A DNA stretch of 13,342 nucleotides from Burkholderiaceae bacterium (GTDB taxonomy: Bacteria > Pseudomonadota > Gammaproteobacteria > Burkholderiales > Burkholderiaceae_F). The notes beneath the pieces are model-generated. The model was not told the DNA's origin and ran no database searches. It saw only the letters and a list, made by a program, of their open reading frames with translations. Within the stretch, counting starts at the first letter, position 1. Each line of letters starts with the position of its first letter. The position numbers and the translations under genes were made by a program. Below, piece by piece: positions 6,924 through 13,342 of the stretch. The stretch spans positions 1 to 13,342 of the forward strand of contig JACCYC010000388.1 of NCBI GenBank assembly GCA_013696665.1, given 5' to 3'.

Positions 6924-8119
6924 ACGACGTGTTTTTATGTGACGGCCTTCGCACGCCAATCGGCCGCTATGGCGGCGCGCTGTCGAGCGTGCGCGTCGAT
7001 GATCTCGCGGCGCATCCGTTGAAAGCGTTGATGGCGCGCCATCCACAAATCGATTGGGCCGGTGTCGACGACGTGTACTACGGCTGCGCGAACCAGGCCG
7101 GCGAAGACAACCGCAACGTCGCGCGCATGGCGGTGTTGCTGGCGGGATTGCCAGACTCGGTGCCCGCCGCGACCATCAACCGACTGTGTGGATCGAGCAT
7201 GGACGCGGTAGGGATTTGCGCGCGGGCCATTCGATCTGGCGAGGCCGACTTGATGATTGCCGGTGGCGTCGAGGGAATGTCGCGCGCGCCATTTGTAATG
7301 CCCAAGGCGGATTCGGCTTTTTCGCGCAGCAATTCGGTATTCGACACGACGCTGGGCTGGCGTTTCGTCAACGCCCAGATGAAGGCGCAGTACGGCATCG
7401 ACTCGATGCCCGAGACGGCAGAAAACGTTGCGCATGAGTTTGGCGTTGCGCGGTCCGATCAGGATGCCTTTGCGCTGCGCTCTCAGCAGCGCTATTCCGC
7501 AGCCCATGCAAACGGTTTCTTTAACGAAGAAATCGCCCCGGTCACCGTCTCAGGCAGGAAAGGCGAAGCGGTCATCAGCAAAGATGAGCACCCACGCGAA
7601 ACAACACTCGATGCATTGGCGAAGCTCAAGGGCGTCGTCAGGCCTGACGGTACGGTAACCGCCGGCAATGCGTCAGGCATTAACGACGGCTCAGTCGCGT
7701 TGTTGATCGGCAGCGCATCGGCGGTGCGCAAGCACGGCCTTAAGCCGATTGCGCGTCTGCACGGCATTGCAACTGCGGGAGTGGCGCCGCGCATCATGGG
7801 CATGGGTCCGGCGCCGGCGACGCAGAAGTTGCTTGAGCGTCACAAGCTGAAGATTTCTGACGTTGATGTCATTGAATTGAACGAGGCATTTGCCGCGCAG
7901 GCGCTTGCAGTTACGCGCCACTTGGGGTTGCCTGACGACGCCGCGCACGTGAATGCGAACAGTGGCGCCATCGCGTTGGGCCATCCGCTCGGCGCTTCCG
8001 GCGCACGCATTGTCCTGACCGCGGCGCGCGAGCTGCAACGTCGCGGCGGCCGATACGCGATCGCCACGATGTGCATCGGCGTAGGGCAGGGTATCGCCCT
8101 GCTTGTTGAAAAGGTTTGA
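6920..8119 (+). CDS. paaJ: 3-oxoadipyl-CoA/3-oxo-5,6-dehydrosuberyl-CoA thiolase
   Basis: This 399-residue class II thiolase has the PaaJ/PcaF N-terminus FLCDGLRTPIGRYGGALSSVR. It cleaves 3-oxo-5,6-dehydrosuberyl-CoA and then 3-oxoadipyl-CoA, giving acetyl-CoA and succinyl-CoA. Catalytic residues are visible: the acylated Cys90 in NRLCGSSMDAV, His355 in GHPLGASGARI, and the base Cys385 in MCIGVGQG; NEAFAAQ is at 321-327. The frame is open upstream inside paaR to 6764, but the ATG at 6920 overlaps the paaR stop as ATGA and gives the standard length. It has GTGGGGG just upstream. It could equally be called pcaF by sequence; the paa context favours paaJ. It ends the catabolic block, 45 bases before the transporter genes. 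Confidence 0.92.
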   Translation: MNDVFLCDGLRTPIGRYGGALSSVRVDDLAAHPLKALMARHPQIDWAGVDDVYYGCANQAGEDNRNVARMAVLLAGLPDSVPAATINRLCGSSMDAVGICARAIRSGEADLMIAGGVEGMSRAPFVMPKADSAFSRSNSVFDTTLGWRFVNAQMKAQYGIDSMPETAENVAHEFGVARSDQDAFALRSQQRYSAAHANGFFNEEIAPVTVSGRKGEAVISKDEHPRETTLDALAKLKGVVRPDGTVTAGNASGINDGSVALLIGSASAVRKHGLKPIARLHGIATAGVAPRIMGMGPAPATQKLLERHKLKISDVDVIELNEAFAAQALAVTRHLGLPDDAAHVNANSGAIALGHPLGASGARIVLTAARELQRRGGRYAIATMCIGVGQGIALLVEKV

Positions 8120-8153
8120 TTTTGCTTAGATGTACGTTTACGAATGAAACAAC

Positions 8154-8160
8154 GAGGAGA
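8154..8160 (+). promoter_or_regulatory. strong Shine-Dalgarno of the binding-protein gene
   Basis: GAGGAGA lies four bases before the ATG at 8165. It decides between that start and an upstream in-frame ATG at 8144, which has no ribosome-binding site and would put charged residues ahead of the signal peptide. Together with the one before paaA it is the strongest site in the window. Confidence 0.8.
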
Positions 8161-8164
8161 CAAA

Positions 8165-9319
8165 ATGAAATTCACAATTAAACTGTTGGCGGCAACGACC
8201 GTCGGCGTCGTGTGCGCTGGCGCAGCGCTCGCACAGGACATCAAGGTCGGCGTTACAGTTTCAGCCACCGGCCCCGCGGCGTCGCTAGGCATTCCCGAGC
8301 GCAATACTTTCCCGCTGTTGCCGCAGACGATCGGCGGCAAGAAGGTCAACTACATTGTGCTCGATGACGCGTCGGATACCACCACCGCAGTGCGCAACGC
8401 GCGCAAGCTGATAAGCGAGGACAAGGTCGATGTTCTGGTGGGCTCGACCATAACGCCAAATTCGCTGGCGATGATCGATGTTGCATCCGAGAGCGAGACG
8501 CCGATGATTTCGATGGCCGCGTCGAGCCGCATTGTCGAACCCGTGGATGCCAAGCGACGCTGGGTGTTCAAGACGCCGCAAAACGACCAGCAGATGGCGC
8601 TGGTGATCGTAGGGCACATGCTCGGCCAAGGCATTAAAACGGTGGGCTTCATTGGATTCGCGGACGCCTATGGGGAAGGCTGGTGGAACGAGTTTTCAAA
8701 AATCGCAGAAACGCGCGGCTTGAAAGTCGTGGGCAACGAGCGCTATCAGCGAGCCGACACGTCGGTCACGGGCCAGATACTCAAGCTGGTCAGCGCCAAG
8801 CCGGACGCGATTTTGATTGCAGGCGCGGGAACACCGGCAGCGTTGCCGCAAAAGACTCTGAAGGAGCGCGGTTACGCCGGCAAGATTTATCAGACGCATG
8901 GTGTGGCGAACAACGACTTCCTTCGCGTGTGCGGCAAGGATTGTGAGGGCACGTATCTGCCGGCCGGCCCGGTGCTGGTCACCGAGCAATTGCCGAACGA
9001 TCATCCGGTGAAGAAGGGCGCGATGGCATATGTGACCGCGTACGAAGGTGCGCAAGGCAAAGGCAGCGTTTCGACGTTCGGCGCGCACGCTTGGGACGTC
9101 GGCGTGCTGCTGCAGCAGGCGATTCCGGTTGCTTTGAAGAAAGGACAACCGGGTACCAAGGAGTTTCGTGTCGCGCTGCGCGATGCGCTCGAAGGCGTCA
9201 AGAACGCCGCGGGCGCGCACGGCATCTTCAACATGAGCGCCACGGATCACCTAGGCCTGGATCAACGCGCTGCCGTGATGATTCAGATTGTCGATGGCAA
9301 GTGGGTAATGCAGAAGTAA
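8165..9319 (+). CDS. periplasmic substrate-binding protein of a LivK/HAAT-type ABC transporter
   Basis: This secreted protein of 384 residues belongs to the leucine/amide-binding (Peripla_BP_6) family. A signal peptide is clear: KFTIK, a hydrophobic stretch, then ALA before QDIKVGV, giving likely cleavage after residue 23. The mature protein begins with the family pattern IKVGVTVSATGPAASLG and contains LISEDKVDVLVGS (82-94), GFADAYGEGW (164-173) and SVSTFGAHAWDVG (301-313). Cys256 and Cys260 could form a disulfide. The start is fixed by GAGGAGA at 8154-8160. Members of this family bind branched-chain amino acids, amides, urea or aromatic acids; the last fits best beside paa genes, but the ligand cannot be read from the sequence. 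A strong terminator follows the gene, which would favour excess of the binding protein over the membrane parts. Confidence 0.88.
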   Translation: MKFTIKLLAATTVGVVCAGAALAQDIKVGVTVSATGPAASLGIPERNTFPLLPQTIGGKKVNYIVLDDASDTTTAVRNARKLISEDKVDVLVGSTITPNSLAMIDVASESETPMISMAASSRIVEPVDAKRRWVFKTPQNDQQMALVIVGHMLGQGIKTVGFIGFADAYGEGWWNEFSKIAETRGLKVVGNERYQRADTSVTGQILKLVSAKPDAILIAGAGTPAALPQKTLKERGYAGKIYQTHGVANNDFLRVCGKDCEGTYLPAGPVLVTEQLPNDHPVKKGAMAYVTAYEGAQGKGSVSTFGAHAWDVGVLLQQAIPVALKKGQPGTKEFRVALRDALEGVKNAAGAHGIFNMSATDHLGLDQRAAVMIQIVDGKWVMQK

Positions 9320-9346
9320 AAGCCATCTTGGCCGGGTATCGATGAG

Positions 9347-9372
9347 GCCGCGACACCGTCGCGGCTTTTTTT
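9347..9372 (+). terminator. Rho-independent terminator between binding protein and livH
   Basis: GCCGCGAC (9347-9354) and GTCGCGGC (9358-9365) form a perfect 8-bp stem with a 3-base loop, followed directly by seven T residues (9366-9372). This is a textbook intrinsic terminator on the plus strand. It lies 27 bases after the binding-protein stop, and the livH ATG begins at 9374, one base after the T-run. It should work as an internal, partial terminator, because livH, livMG and livF have no other visible promoter. Confidence 0.9.
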
Positions 9373-9373
9373 C

Positions 9374-10411
9374 ATGAATCTCGACATTGCGCTGCTGCTC
9401 GCACAAGACGGTATTACCAATGGTGCGATCTACGCATTGCTAGCGCTCGCACTTGTCCTCGCGTTTTCGGTGACGCGTGTGATCTTCATTCCGCAGGGCG
9501 AGTTCGTTGCGTATGGCGCGCTGACGCTGGTGGCATTGCAAGCCGGCAAGCTGCCTGGAACGGTGATCTTGCTGATGATTGCCGGTGGCTTGGTGGCGTG
9601 CGCGGAGTTGATGACCGCAACTCGCACGCAGCGCTGGCGGCCAGTGCTTTTGGTGCTTGCGTGGAACGTCGGATATCCGCTGGCGCTGTTCGCAGTGCTG
9701 AAGCTCTTTCCGATGCAGGGCTGGCCGATGGCAGCGCAGGTGGCGCTGGCGCTGGCGATCATCGTGCCGCTCGGTCCAATGGTGTATCGACTCGCATATC
9801 AGCCGTTGGCGGAAGCGTCGGTGCTGATGCTGTTGATTGTGTCGGTGGCCGTGCATGTAGTGATGGTCGGGCTCGGCTTGTTGGTGTTCGGCGCCGAGGG
9901 ATCGCGTACGCCGGCATTCTCGGACGGCACCTTCACGCTCGGAACGCTGACTGCGAGCGCGCAGTCGCTATGGGTCATCGGCTGCTCACTGCTGTTGATC
10001 GTCGCGTTCAGCGTGCTGTTCGACCGCACGGTTTACGGCAAAGCACTGCGCGCCACCGCGATCAATCGCCTCGGTGCGCGGTTGATGGGCATACCGGCCG
10101 AGTTCGCCGGTAAGTTGTCTTTCTTCCTCTGTGCGCTGATCGGCGCTGTGTCGGGCATATTGATCGCGCCGATCACGACGATCTACTACGACACCGGCTT
10201 TCTGATCGGGCTCAAGGGCTTTGTCGCTGCAATCATCGGCGGCCTGGCGAGTTATCCAGTCGCCGCGCTCGGCGCTCTGCTGGTCGGATTGATCGAATCG
10301 TTCTCTTCGTTCTGGGCCAGTGCGTACAAGGAGGTGATCGTGTTCACGCTGATCATTCCGGTTTTGCTGTGGCGCTCGCTGCGCACGCGTCACGTGGAAG
10401 ACGATGAGTGA
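9374..10411 (+). CDS. livH: LivH-type ABC transporter permease
   Basis: This is an inner-membrane permease of 345 residues, somewhat longer than typical LivH. It starts MNLDIALLLAQDGITNGAIYALLALAL, the standard LivH N-terminus, and has FIPQGEFVAYGALTL at 38-52. About eight to ten hydrophobic segments are visible, with an extra hydrophobic stretch around 62-135. The cytoplasmic coupling loop that contacts the ATPase is RTVYGKALRATAINRLGARLMGI (218-240). The C-terminus is YPVAALGALLVGLIESF followed by further membrane segments. With the LivM half of the next gene it forms the translocation pathway. No Shine-Dalgarno precedes the ATG: the eight bases upstream are seven T and one C, belonging to the terminator. 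No alternative ATG nearby gives a better start. Confidence 0.9.
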   Translation: MNLDIALLLAQDGITNGAIYALLALALVLAFSVTRVIFIPQGEFVAYGALTLVALQAGKLPGTVILLMIAGGLVACAELMTATRTQRWRPVLLVLAWNVGYPLALFAVLKLFPMQGWPMAAQVALALAIIVPLGPMVYRLAYQPLAEASVLMLLIVSVAVHVVMVGLGLLVFGAEGSRTPAFSDGTFTLGTLTASAQSLWVIGCSLLLIVAFSVLFDRTVYGKALRATAINRLGARLMGIPAEFAGKLSFFLCALIGAVSGILIAPITTIYYDTGFLIGLKGFVAAIIGGLASYPVAALGALLVGLIESFSSFWASAYKEVIVFTLIIPVLLWRSLRTRHVEDDE

Positions 10412-10420
10412 AATGAGCGA

Positions 10421-12247
10421 ATGAAGCTGCAAGCAAAGCCAAGCTGGTTCGCTGCGGCGCTGGTGCTGGGGCTGGTCGTTGCACCGCTGGTGCTGGCCGA
10501 GTTCTCGATCACGCTCCTCAACTACATCGGCCTTGCTTCACTTGTCGTTCTTGGGCTTGTACTGCTGACAGGAGTCAGCGGATTGACTTCGTTTGGGCAG
10601 GCGGCATTCGTTGGCCTCGGCGCGTACACGACTGCGGTGCTGACGACATCGACCGAGTTGCCGAGCGCACTTGCGTGGCTTGCCGCTTCGCCATGGCTGG
10701 CGCTGATCGCGGGGCTGTTGCTGACGGTTGCAGTCGCAGCGGCGCTCGGCTTGATCACGCTACGGTTGTCCGGGCACTACCTGCCCCTCGGTACGATCGC
10801 TTGGGGAATCAGTCTGTATTTTCTGTTCGGGACATCGGAGACGCTCGGTGGACATACCGGGCGCGGCGGCCTGCCCGCCATCTCGATGTTCGGCAGATCG
10901 CTCGAATCCGGCCGTGAGATTTTCTATTTGATCTGGGCGTTCGTGCTCGCGGCGTTGCTGACGACACGCAACCTGCTCGACTCGCGCGAAGGACGCGCGA
11001 TCCGCGCGCTGAAAGGCGGCCGCGTGATGGCCGAATCGATGGGTGTCAACACTTGGGCCTCGCGCATGATCGTGTTCGTGCTGGCGGCGATGATGGCGTG
11101 CGCATCGGGCTGGCTGTATGCGCACATGCAGCGCTTCGTGAACCCGACGCCGTTTTCGTTGCACGCGGGCATCGAGTATCTGTTCATGACGGTCATCGGC
11201 GGCGCCAGCTTCGTATGGGGCGCGGTGCTCGGATCTTCGGTGATCACCGTCTCCAATCAGTGGCTGCGCGACTGGCTGCCGCAGATCGTTGGCCAGGCCG
11301 GCAACTACGAGACGATCGTGTTCGGCGTTTTGATGATCGTGATCCTGCAGCGTGCGCCGGATGGCCTGTGGCGTGCGATCACGAAGCGGCTTGCAATGCG
11401 CGAGACGCGCCGGCCGTCGGGCTCGCATCCCACGTTGCCTCGCGCGCAGCCAGCGCCGCGCAGGGAACTGCTGCTCGATGTGCAAGCCATCACCAAGCGT
11501 TTCGGCGGCCTGGTCGCCGTGGATCAGTTGAGCCTCAGCGTGCGCGCCGGCGAGATCGTCGCGCTGATCGGTCCGAACGGCGCCGGCAAGAGCACTGCAT
11601 TCAACGTGATCTCCGGCGTGCTCGATGCGAGCGGCGGCTCGGTGCAGTTTGCGGGCCGCTCGATCACCGGCGCGACGTCGCGCGACATCGCGAGAATGGG
11701 ATTGAGCCGCACCTTCCAGCATGTGCGGCTGCTGCCGCAGATGAGCGTGCTGGACAACGTCACGATCGGCGCGCATCGGCGCGCTTATCCGGGTCTACTC
11801 GTTGGCGTCGCCACCGGCGCGTGGCGGCTCGATCGCCGCAGTGAAGCGATGCTGCTCGCTGAAGCGGCGACACAGCTTGAGCGCGTCGGCCTCGCGTCGC
11901 ATGCCAACGATGACGCAGGCTCGCTGCCGCTCGGTCAGCAGCGCACGCTCGAGATTGCGCGCGCGCTCGCGTCCGATCCGAAGCTCGTGTTGCTCGACGA
12001 ACCCGCCGCGGGTCTGCGCTACATGGAGAAGCGCCAGCTCGCTGAGCTGCTGCGCAAGCTGCGCGACGAAGGGCTCGGCGTGCTGCTGGTCGAGCACGAC
12101 ATGGACTTTGTGATGGGTCTTGCCGACCGCGTGGTCGTGATGGATTTCGGACAGAAGATCGCTGAAGGTACGCCGGCCGAAGTGCAGCGCGATCCGCGCG
12201 TGATCGAAGCGTATCTGGGCGGCGTCGACGAAAGGGATGCGGCATGA
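10421..12247 (+). CDS. livMG: LivM permease-LivG ATPase fusion
   Basis: One 608-residue frame holds two normally separate transporter parts. Residues 1-320 are a LivM permease with multiple membrane helices, SGLTSFGQAAFVGLGAY (53-69), and the coupling loop LLDSREGRAIRALKGGRVMAESMGVN (185-210). A proline- and arginine-rich linker of about 30 residues (321-350) follows. Residues 351-608 are a LivG-type ATPase: Walker A GPNGAGKST at 384-392, Q-loop Gln433, signature LPLGQQ (502-507) in place of LSGGQ, Walker B LVLLDEP with Asp526 and Glu527, and switch His559 in LLVEHDMD. The LPLGQQ form is usual for LivG. Such LivM-LivG fusions occur in several betaproteobacteria. The ATG at 10421 has no strong ribosome-binding site and lies 9 bases after the livH stop. 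The fusion ties permease and ATPase in 1:1 ratio. Confidence 0.92.
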   Translation: MKLQAKPSWFAAALVLGLVVAPLVLAEFSITLLNYIGLASLVVLGLVLLTGVSGLTSFGQAAFVGLGAYTTAVLTTSTELPSALAWLAASPWLALIAGLLLTVAVAAALGLITLRLSGHYLPLGTIAWGISLYFLFGTSETLGGHTGRGGLPAISMFGRSLESGREIFYLIWAFVLAALLTTRNLLDSREGRAIRALKGGRVMAESMGVNTWASRMIVFVLAAMMACASGWLYAHMQRFVNPTPFSLHAGIEYLFMTVIGGASFVWGAVLGSSVITVSNQWLRDWLPQIVGQAGNYETIVFGVLMIVILQRAPDGLWRAITKRLAMRETRRPSGSHPTLPRAQPAPRRELLLDVQAITKRFGGLVAVDQLSLSVRAGEIVALIGPNGAGKSTAFNVISGVLDASGGSVQFAGRSITGATSRDIARMGLSRTFQHVRLLPQMSVLDNVTIGAHRRAYPGLLVGVATGAWRLDRRSEAMLLAEAATQLERVGLASHANDDAGSLPLGQQRTLEIARALASDPKLVLLDEPAAGLRYMEKRQLAELLRKLRDEGLGVLLVEHDMDFVMGLADRVVVMDFGQKIAEGTPAEVQRDPRVIEAYLGGVDERDAA

Positions 12248-12309
12248 GCGATGGGCGCCAGGCCGCCCCAAGCTCATCGCGTGCCCCGCGGGGGGCGGGC
12301 GCGCAGTGA
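12244..12309 (+). CDS. possible 21-residue ORF coupled to livMG
   Basis: An ATG at 12244 overlaps the livMG stop as ATGA and opens a frame encoding MSDGRQAAPSSSRAPRGAGAQ before TGA at 12307-12309. Ribosomes finishing livMG could reinitiate here and be carried to within 14 bases of the livF ATG at 12324. The peptide is Ala/Ser/Arg/Gly-rich, coincides with the GC-rich palindromic element and resembles no protein I know, so it is more likely a coupling device or a relic than a functional protein. In the livF frame no ATG occurs at this overlap. Confidence 0.3.
   Translation: MSDGRQAAPSSSRAPRGAGAQ
12248..12296. repeat. GC-rich palindromic repeat-like element between livMG and livF
   Basis: Two hairpins are visible. 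In the first, GCGATG (12248-12253) pairs with CATCGC (12275-12280) and, inside it, GGCG (12254-12257) with CGCC (12264-12267). In the second, GCCCC (12283-12287) pairs with GGGGC (12292-12296), over the palindrome CCCCGCGGGG (12284-12293). The wording GGCCGCCCCAAG followed by a C-run/G-run hairpin is, from memory, typical of dispersed intergenic repeats in Burkholderiales genomes. Only one copy is in the window, so repeat status is inference. No T-run follows, so it is not an intrinsic terminator. Confidence 0.45.
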
Positions 12310-12323
12310 CCGGGGGCGAACAC

Positions 12324-13085
12324 ATGAATCAAGCCGCGCCGTTGCTGGAAGTGCGCGACATGTCGGTCGCCTACGGCAAGGTCGGCGCGGTCGTCAATGC
12401 GCGGCTTTCAGTGAATCAAGGTCAGATCGTCACGGTGATCGGGCCGAACGGCGCAGGCAAGACCACGCTGCTCGCAGCGATCATCGGCGCGCTGCCCGCC
12501 AACGGTAGTGCGCGCGGCGCGATTCAGTTTGCCGGCGAAGCGAGCGACGCAACCGACACATCGATCGAGCGCATGGTCGCGCGCGGCATGACGCTGGTGC
12601 CCGAGCGCCGCGAATTGTTCGGCGAGATGAGCGTCGCCGACAACCTGCTGCTCGGCGCGTTTCAGCGCTACCGCTCCGGCCAGCGCGATCACGCGCAGAC
12701 GATGGACGAAGTCTTCGCGCTGTTCCCGCGCCTGCGCGACCGGCGCACACAGCTCGCCGGCACGCTGTCCGGCGGCGAGCGCCAGATGCTCGCCGTCGGC
12801 CGCGCGCTGATGGCGAAGCCGAAACTGCTGATGCTCGACGAACCCTCACTCGGCCTGGCGCCACTGATCGTGCGTGAGATCTTCCACATTATCGTCGAGC
12901 TGAAGCGGCGCGGCGTGTCGATTTTGCTGGTCGAACAGAATGCGCGCGCGGCGTTGCAGACCGCCGACTATGCGTATGTGTTGGAAACCGGAGAAATCAC
13001 GCTCAAAGGTCCGGCGCGCGATCTAGCCACCGACTCGCGCGTTGTCGAAAGCTATCTGGGGCTCGGCGGTCGCGTCTCGTCCTAG
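12324..13085 (+). CDS. livF: LivF-type ABC transporter ATPase
   Basis: This 253-residue cytoplasmic ATPase is the second nucleotide-binding subunit of the transporter. It begins with LLEVRDMSVAYGKVGAV; Walker A is GPNGAGKTT at 40-48, the Q-loop region is VPERRELFGEMSV (92-104), the signature LSGGE is at 148-152, Walker B is LLMLDEPSLGL with Asp172 and Glu173, and VEQN carries Gln205 where most ABC ATPases have the switch His. That Gln is usual in LivF. The frame is open upstream to 12237, but the added residues would be translated from the GC-rich repeat-like insert and match nothing in LivF; the ATG at 12324, with GGGGG 7 bases upstream, gives the usual N-terminus. The 76-base gap after livMG is the widest within the livH-livMG-livF block and is filled by that insert. 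Confidence 0.9.
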   Translation: MNQAAPLLEVRDMSVAYGKVGAVVNARLSVNQGQIVTVIGPNGAGKTTLLAAIIGALPANGSARGAIQFAGEASDATDTSIERMVARGMTLVPERRELFGEMSVADNLLLGAFQRYRSGQRDHAQTMDEVFALFPRLRDRRTQLAGTLSGGERQMLAVGRALMAKPKLLMLDEPSLGLAPLIVREIFHIIVELKRRGVSILLVEQNARAALQTADYAYVLETGEITLKGPARDLATDSRVVESYLGLGGRVSS

Positions 13086-13145
13086 GTGCCGTACGCGCAA
13101 GAGTGAGGAAATGGCGCAGCTTTCAAGCCGATTCTTGACGTTTTA

Positions 13146-13177
13146 GTGTGCGGTAGCTTCCACACACGGCGTATACT
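13146..13177 (+). promoter_or_regulatory. possible promoter/operator of the AbrB-like gene
   Basis: TATACT (13172-13177) is a good -10, but no convincing -35 lies 16-18 bases upstream; TTGACG at 13135-13140 is too far away. GTGTG (13146-13150) and CACAC (13161-13165) form an inverted repeat with a 10-base spacer just upstream, a possible autoregulatory site. The remaining bases of the 13086-13210 gap show no gene and no T-tailed hairpin to end the liv operon. Confidence 0.3.
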
Positions 13178-13210
13178 TCGTCTTACTTCAATCTTACGCG
13201 GAGAATCGTC

Positions 13211-13342
13211 GTGGAATCGACCAAGCTTTCCAGCAAAGGGCAGGTGATCCTGCCCGCTGCGATTCGTACGGCGCGGCGTTGGACGCCGGGCACCGAGTTC
13301 GCCGTTTTAGAAACTGCCGATGGTGTTCTGTTGAAGCCAAAA
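13211..13342 (+). CDS. AbrB/MazE-type DNA-binding protein, probable antitoxin (cut by window edge)
   Basis: The first 44 codons of a swapped-hairpin AbrB/MazE/VapB-type protein are visible: TKLSSKGQVILPAAIRTARRWTPGTEFAVLE, then DGVLLKPK. The SSKGQVxLPxxIR core and the G-T-x-F pattern are the family hallmark. The start is GTG at 13211, with GGAG at 13200-13203 seven bases upstream. Small proteins of this type are mostly antitoxins that bind DNA and repress their own operon with a partner toxin, often of the PIN/VapC class, encoded immediately downstream. That region is outside the window, so the toxin-antitoxin role is inference. The gene follows the livF stop by 125 bases and appears unrelated to the paa block. 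Confidence 0.8.
   Translation, partial: MESTKLSSKGQVILPAAIRTARRWTPGTEFAVLETADGVLLKPK

Noticed and set aside
8106..8134. Possible promoter in front of the binding-protein gene
   Set aside because: TTGAAA at 8106-8111 is a fair -35, but no acceptable -10 lies at 16-18 bases; co-transcription with paaJ is simpler.
10760..11776. 338-codon open frame on the minus strand opposite livMG
   Set aside because: Its translation is rich in Arg, His, Ala and Gln with no recognisable domain, and it lies antisense to a well-conserved permease/ATPase. Long antisense frames are expected from GC-rich codon bias.
12237..12323. 29-residue N-terminal extension of LivF
   Set aside because: The residues come from translation of the GC-rich palindromic insert and do not resemble LivF; the ATG at 12324 has a usable ribosome-binding site and gives the family N-terminus.
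1..13342. CRISPR arrays, tRNA/rRNA genes, insertion sequences, phage genes
   Set aside because: No spaced direct repeats, cloverleaf sequences, transposase motifs or flanking target duplications were seen on reading both strands.

Overview
The window is a GC-rich stretch of bacterial chromosome that reads as a proteobacterial phenylacetate (paa) catabolic cluster. It most resembles Burkholderiales (Betaproteobacteria): it has a stand-alone PaaN-type aldehyde dehydrogenase, a TetR-type PaaR, an embedded branched-chain-amino-acid-type (HAAT) ABC transporter with a fused permease-ATPase, and a GC-rich intergenic palindromic element of a kind I associate with that order. The taxonomic call is inference; no rRNA or other marker gene is present.

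Layout. On the minus strand, bases 1-418 hold the 5' part of paaN, which runs off the left edge. A 91-base divergent intergenic region follows, carrying a 28-bp near-perfect palindrome, the likely PaaR operator. On the plus strand comes a tightly packed run: paaG, paaI, paaK, paaA, paaB, paaC, paaE, paaR, paaJ (510-8119), mostly with 1-4 base stop/start overlaps. After a 45-base gap come the liv-type transporter genes: a periplasmic binding protein, a LivH-type permease, a LivM-LivG fusion and a LivF ATPase (8165-13085). After a further 125-base gap the right edge cuts an AbrB/MazE-type DNA-binding protein gene that starts at 13211.

How the genes work together. The transporter probably imports an aromatic acid. 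PaaK makes phenylacetyl-CoA. PaaABC with the reductase PaaE epoxidises the ring. PaaG isomerises the epoxide to oxepin-CoA. PaaN-type dehydrogenase is expected to act on the ring-opened semialdehyde. PaaJ carries out the thiolytic steps, and PaaI rescues CoA from dead-end thioesters. PaaR, translated in the middle of the operon, probably represses both divergent promoters until phenylacetyl-CoA accumulates. The genes for paaD, paaF, paaH and the oxepin-CoA hydrolase are not in the window.

The core system is known biology. The unusual points are the clean absence of paaD between paaC and paaE; an intrinsic terminator whose T-run ends one base before the livH start codon; a structured GC-rich repeat-like insert with its own coupled 21-codon ORF between livMG and livF; and the strong divergent operator.
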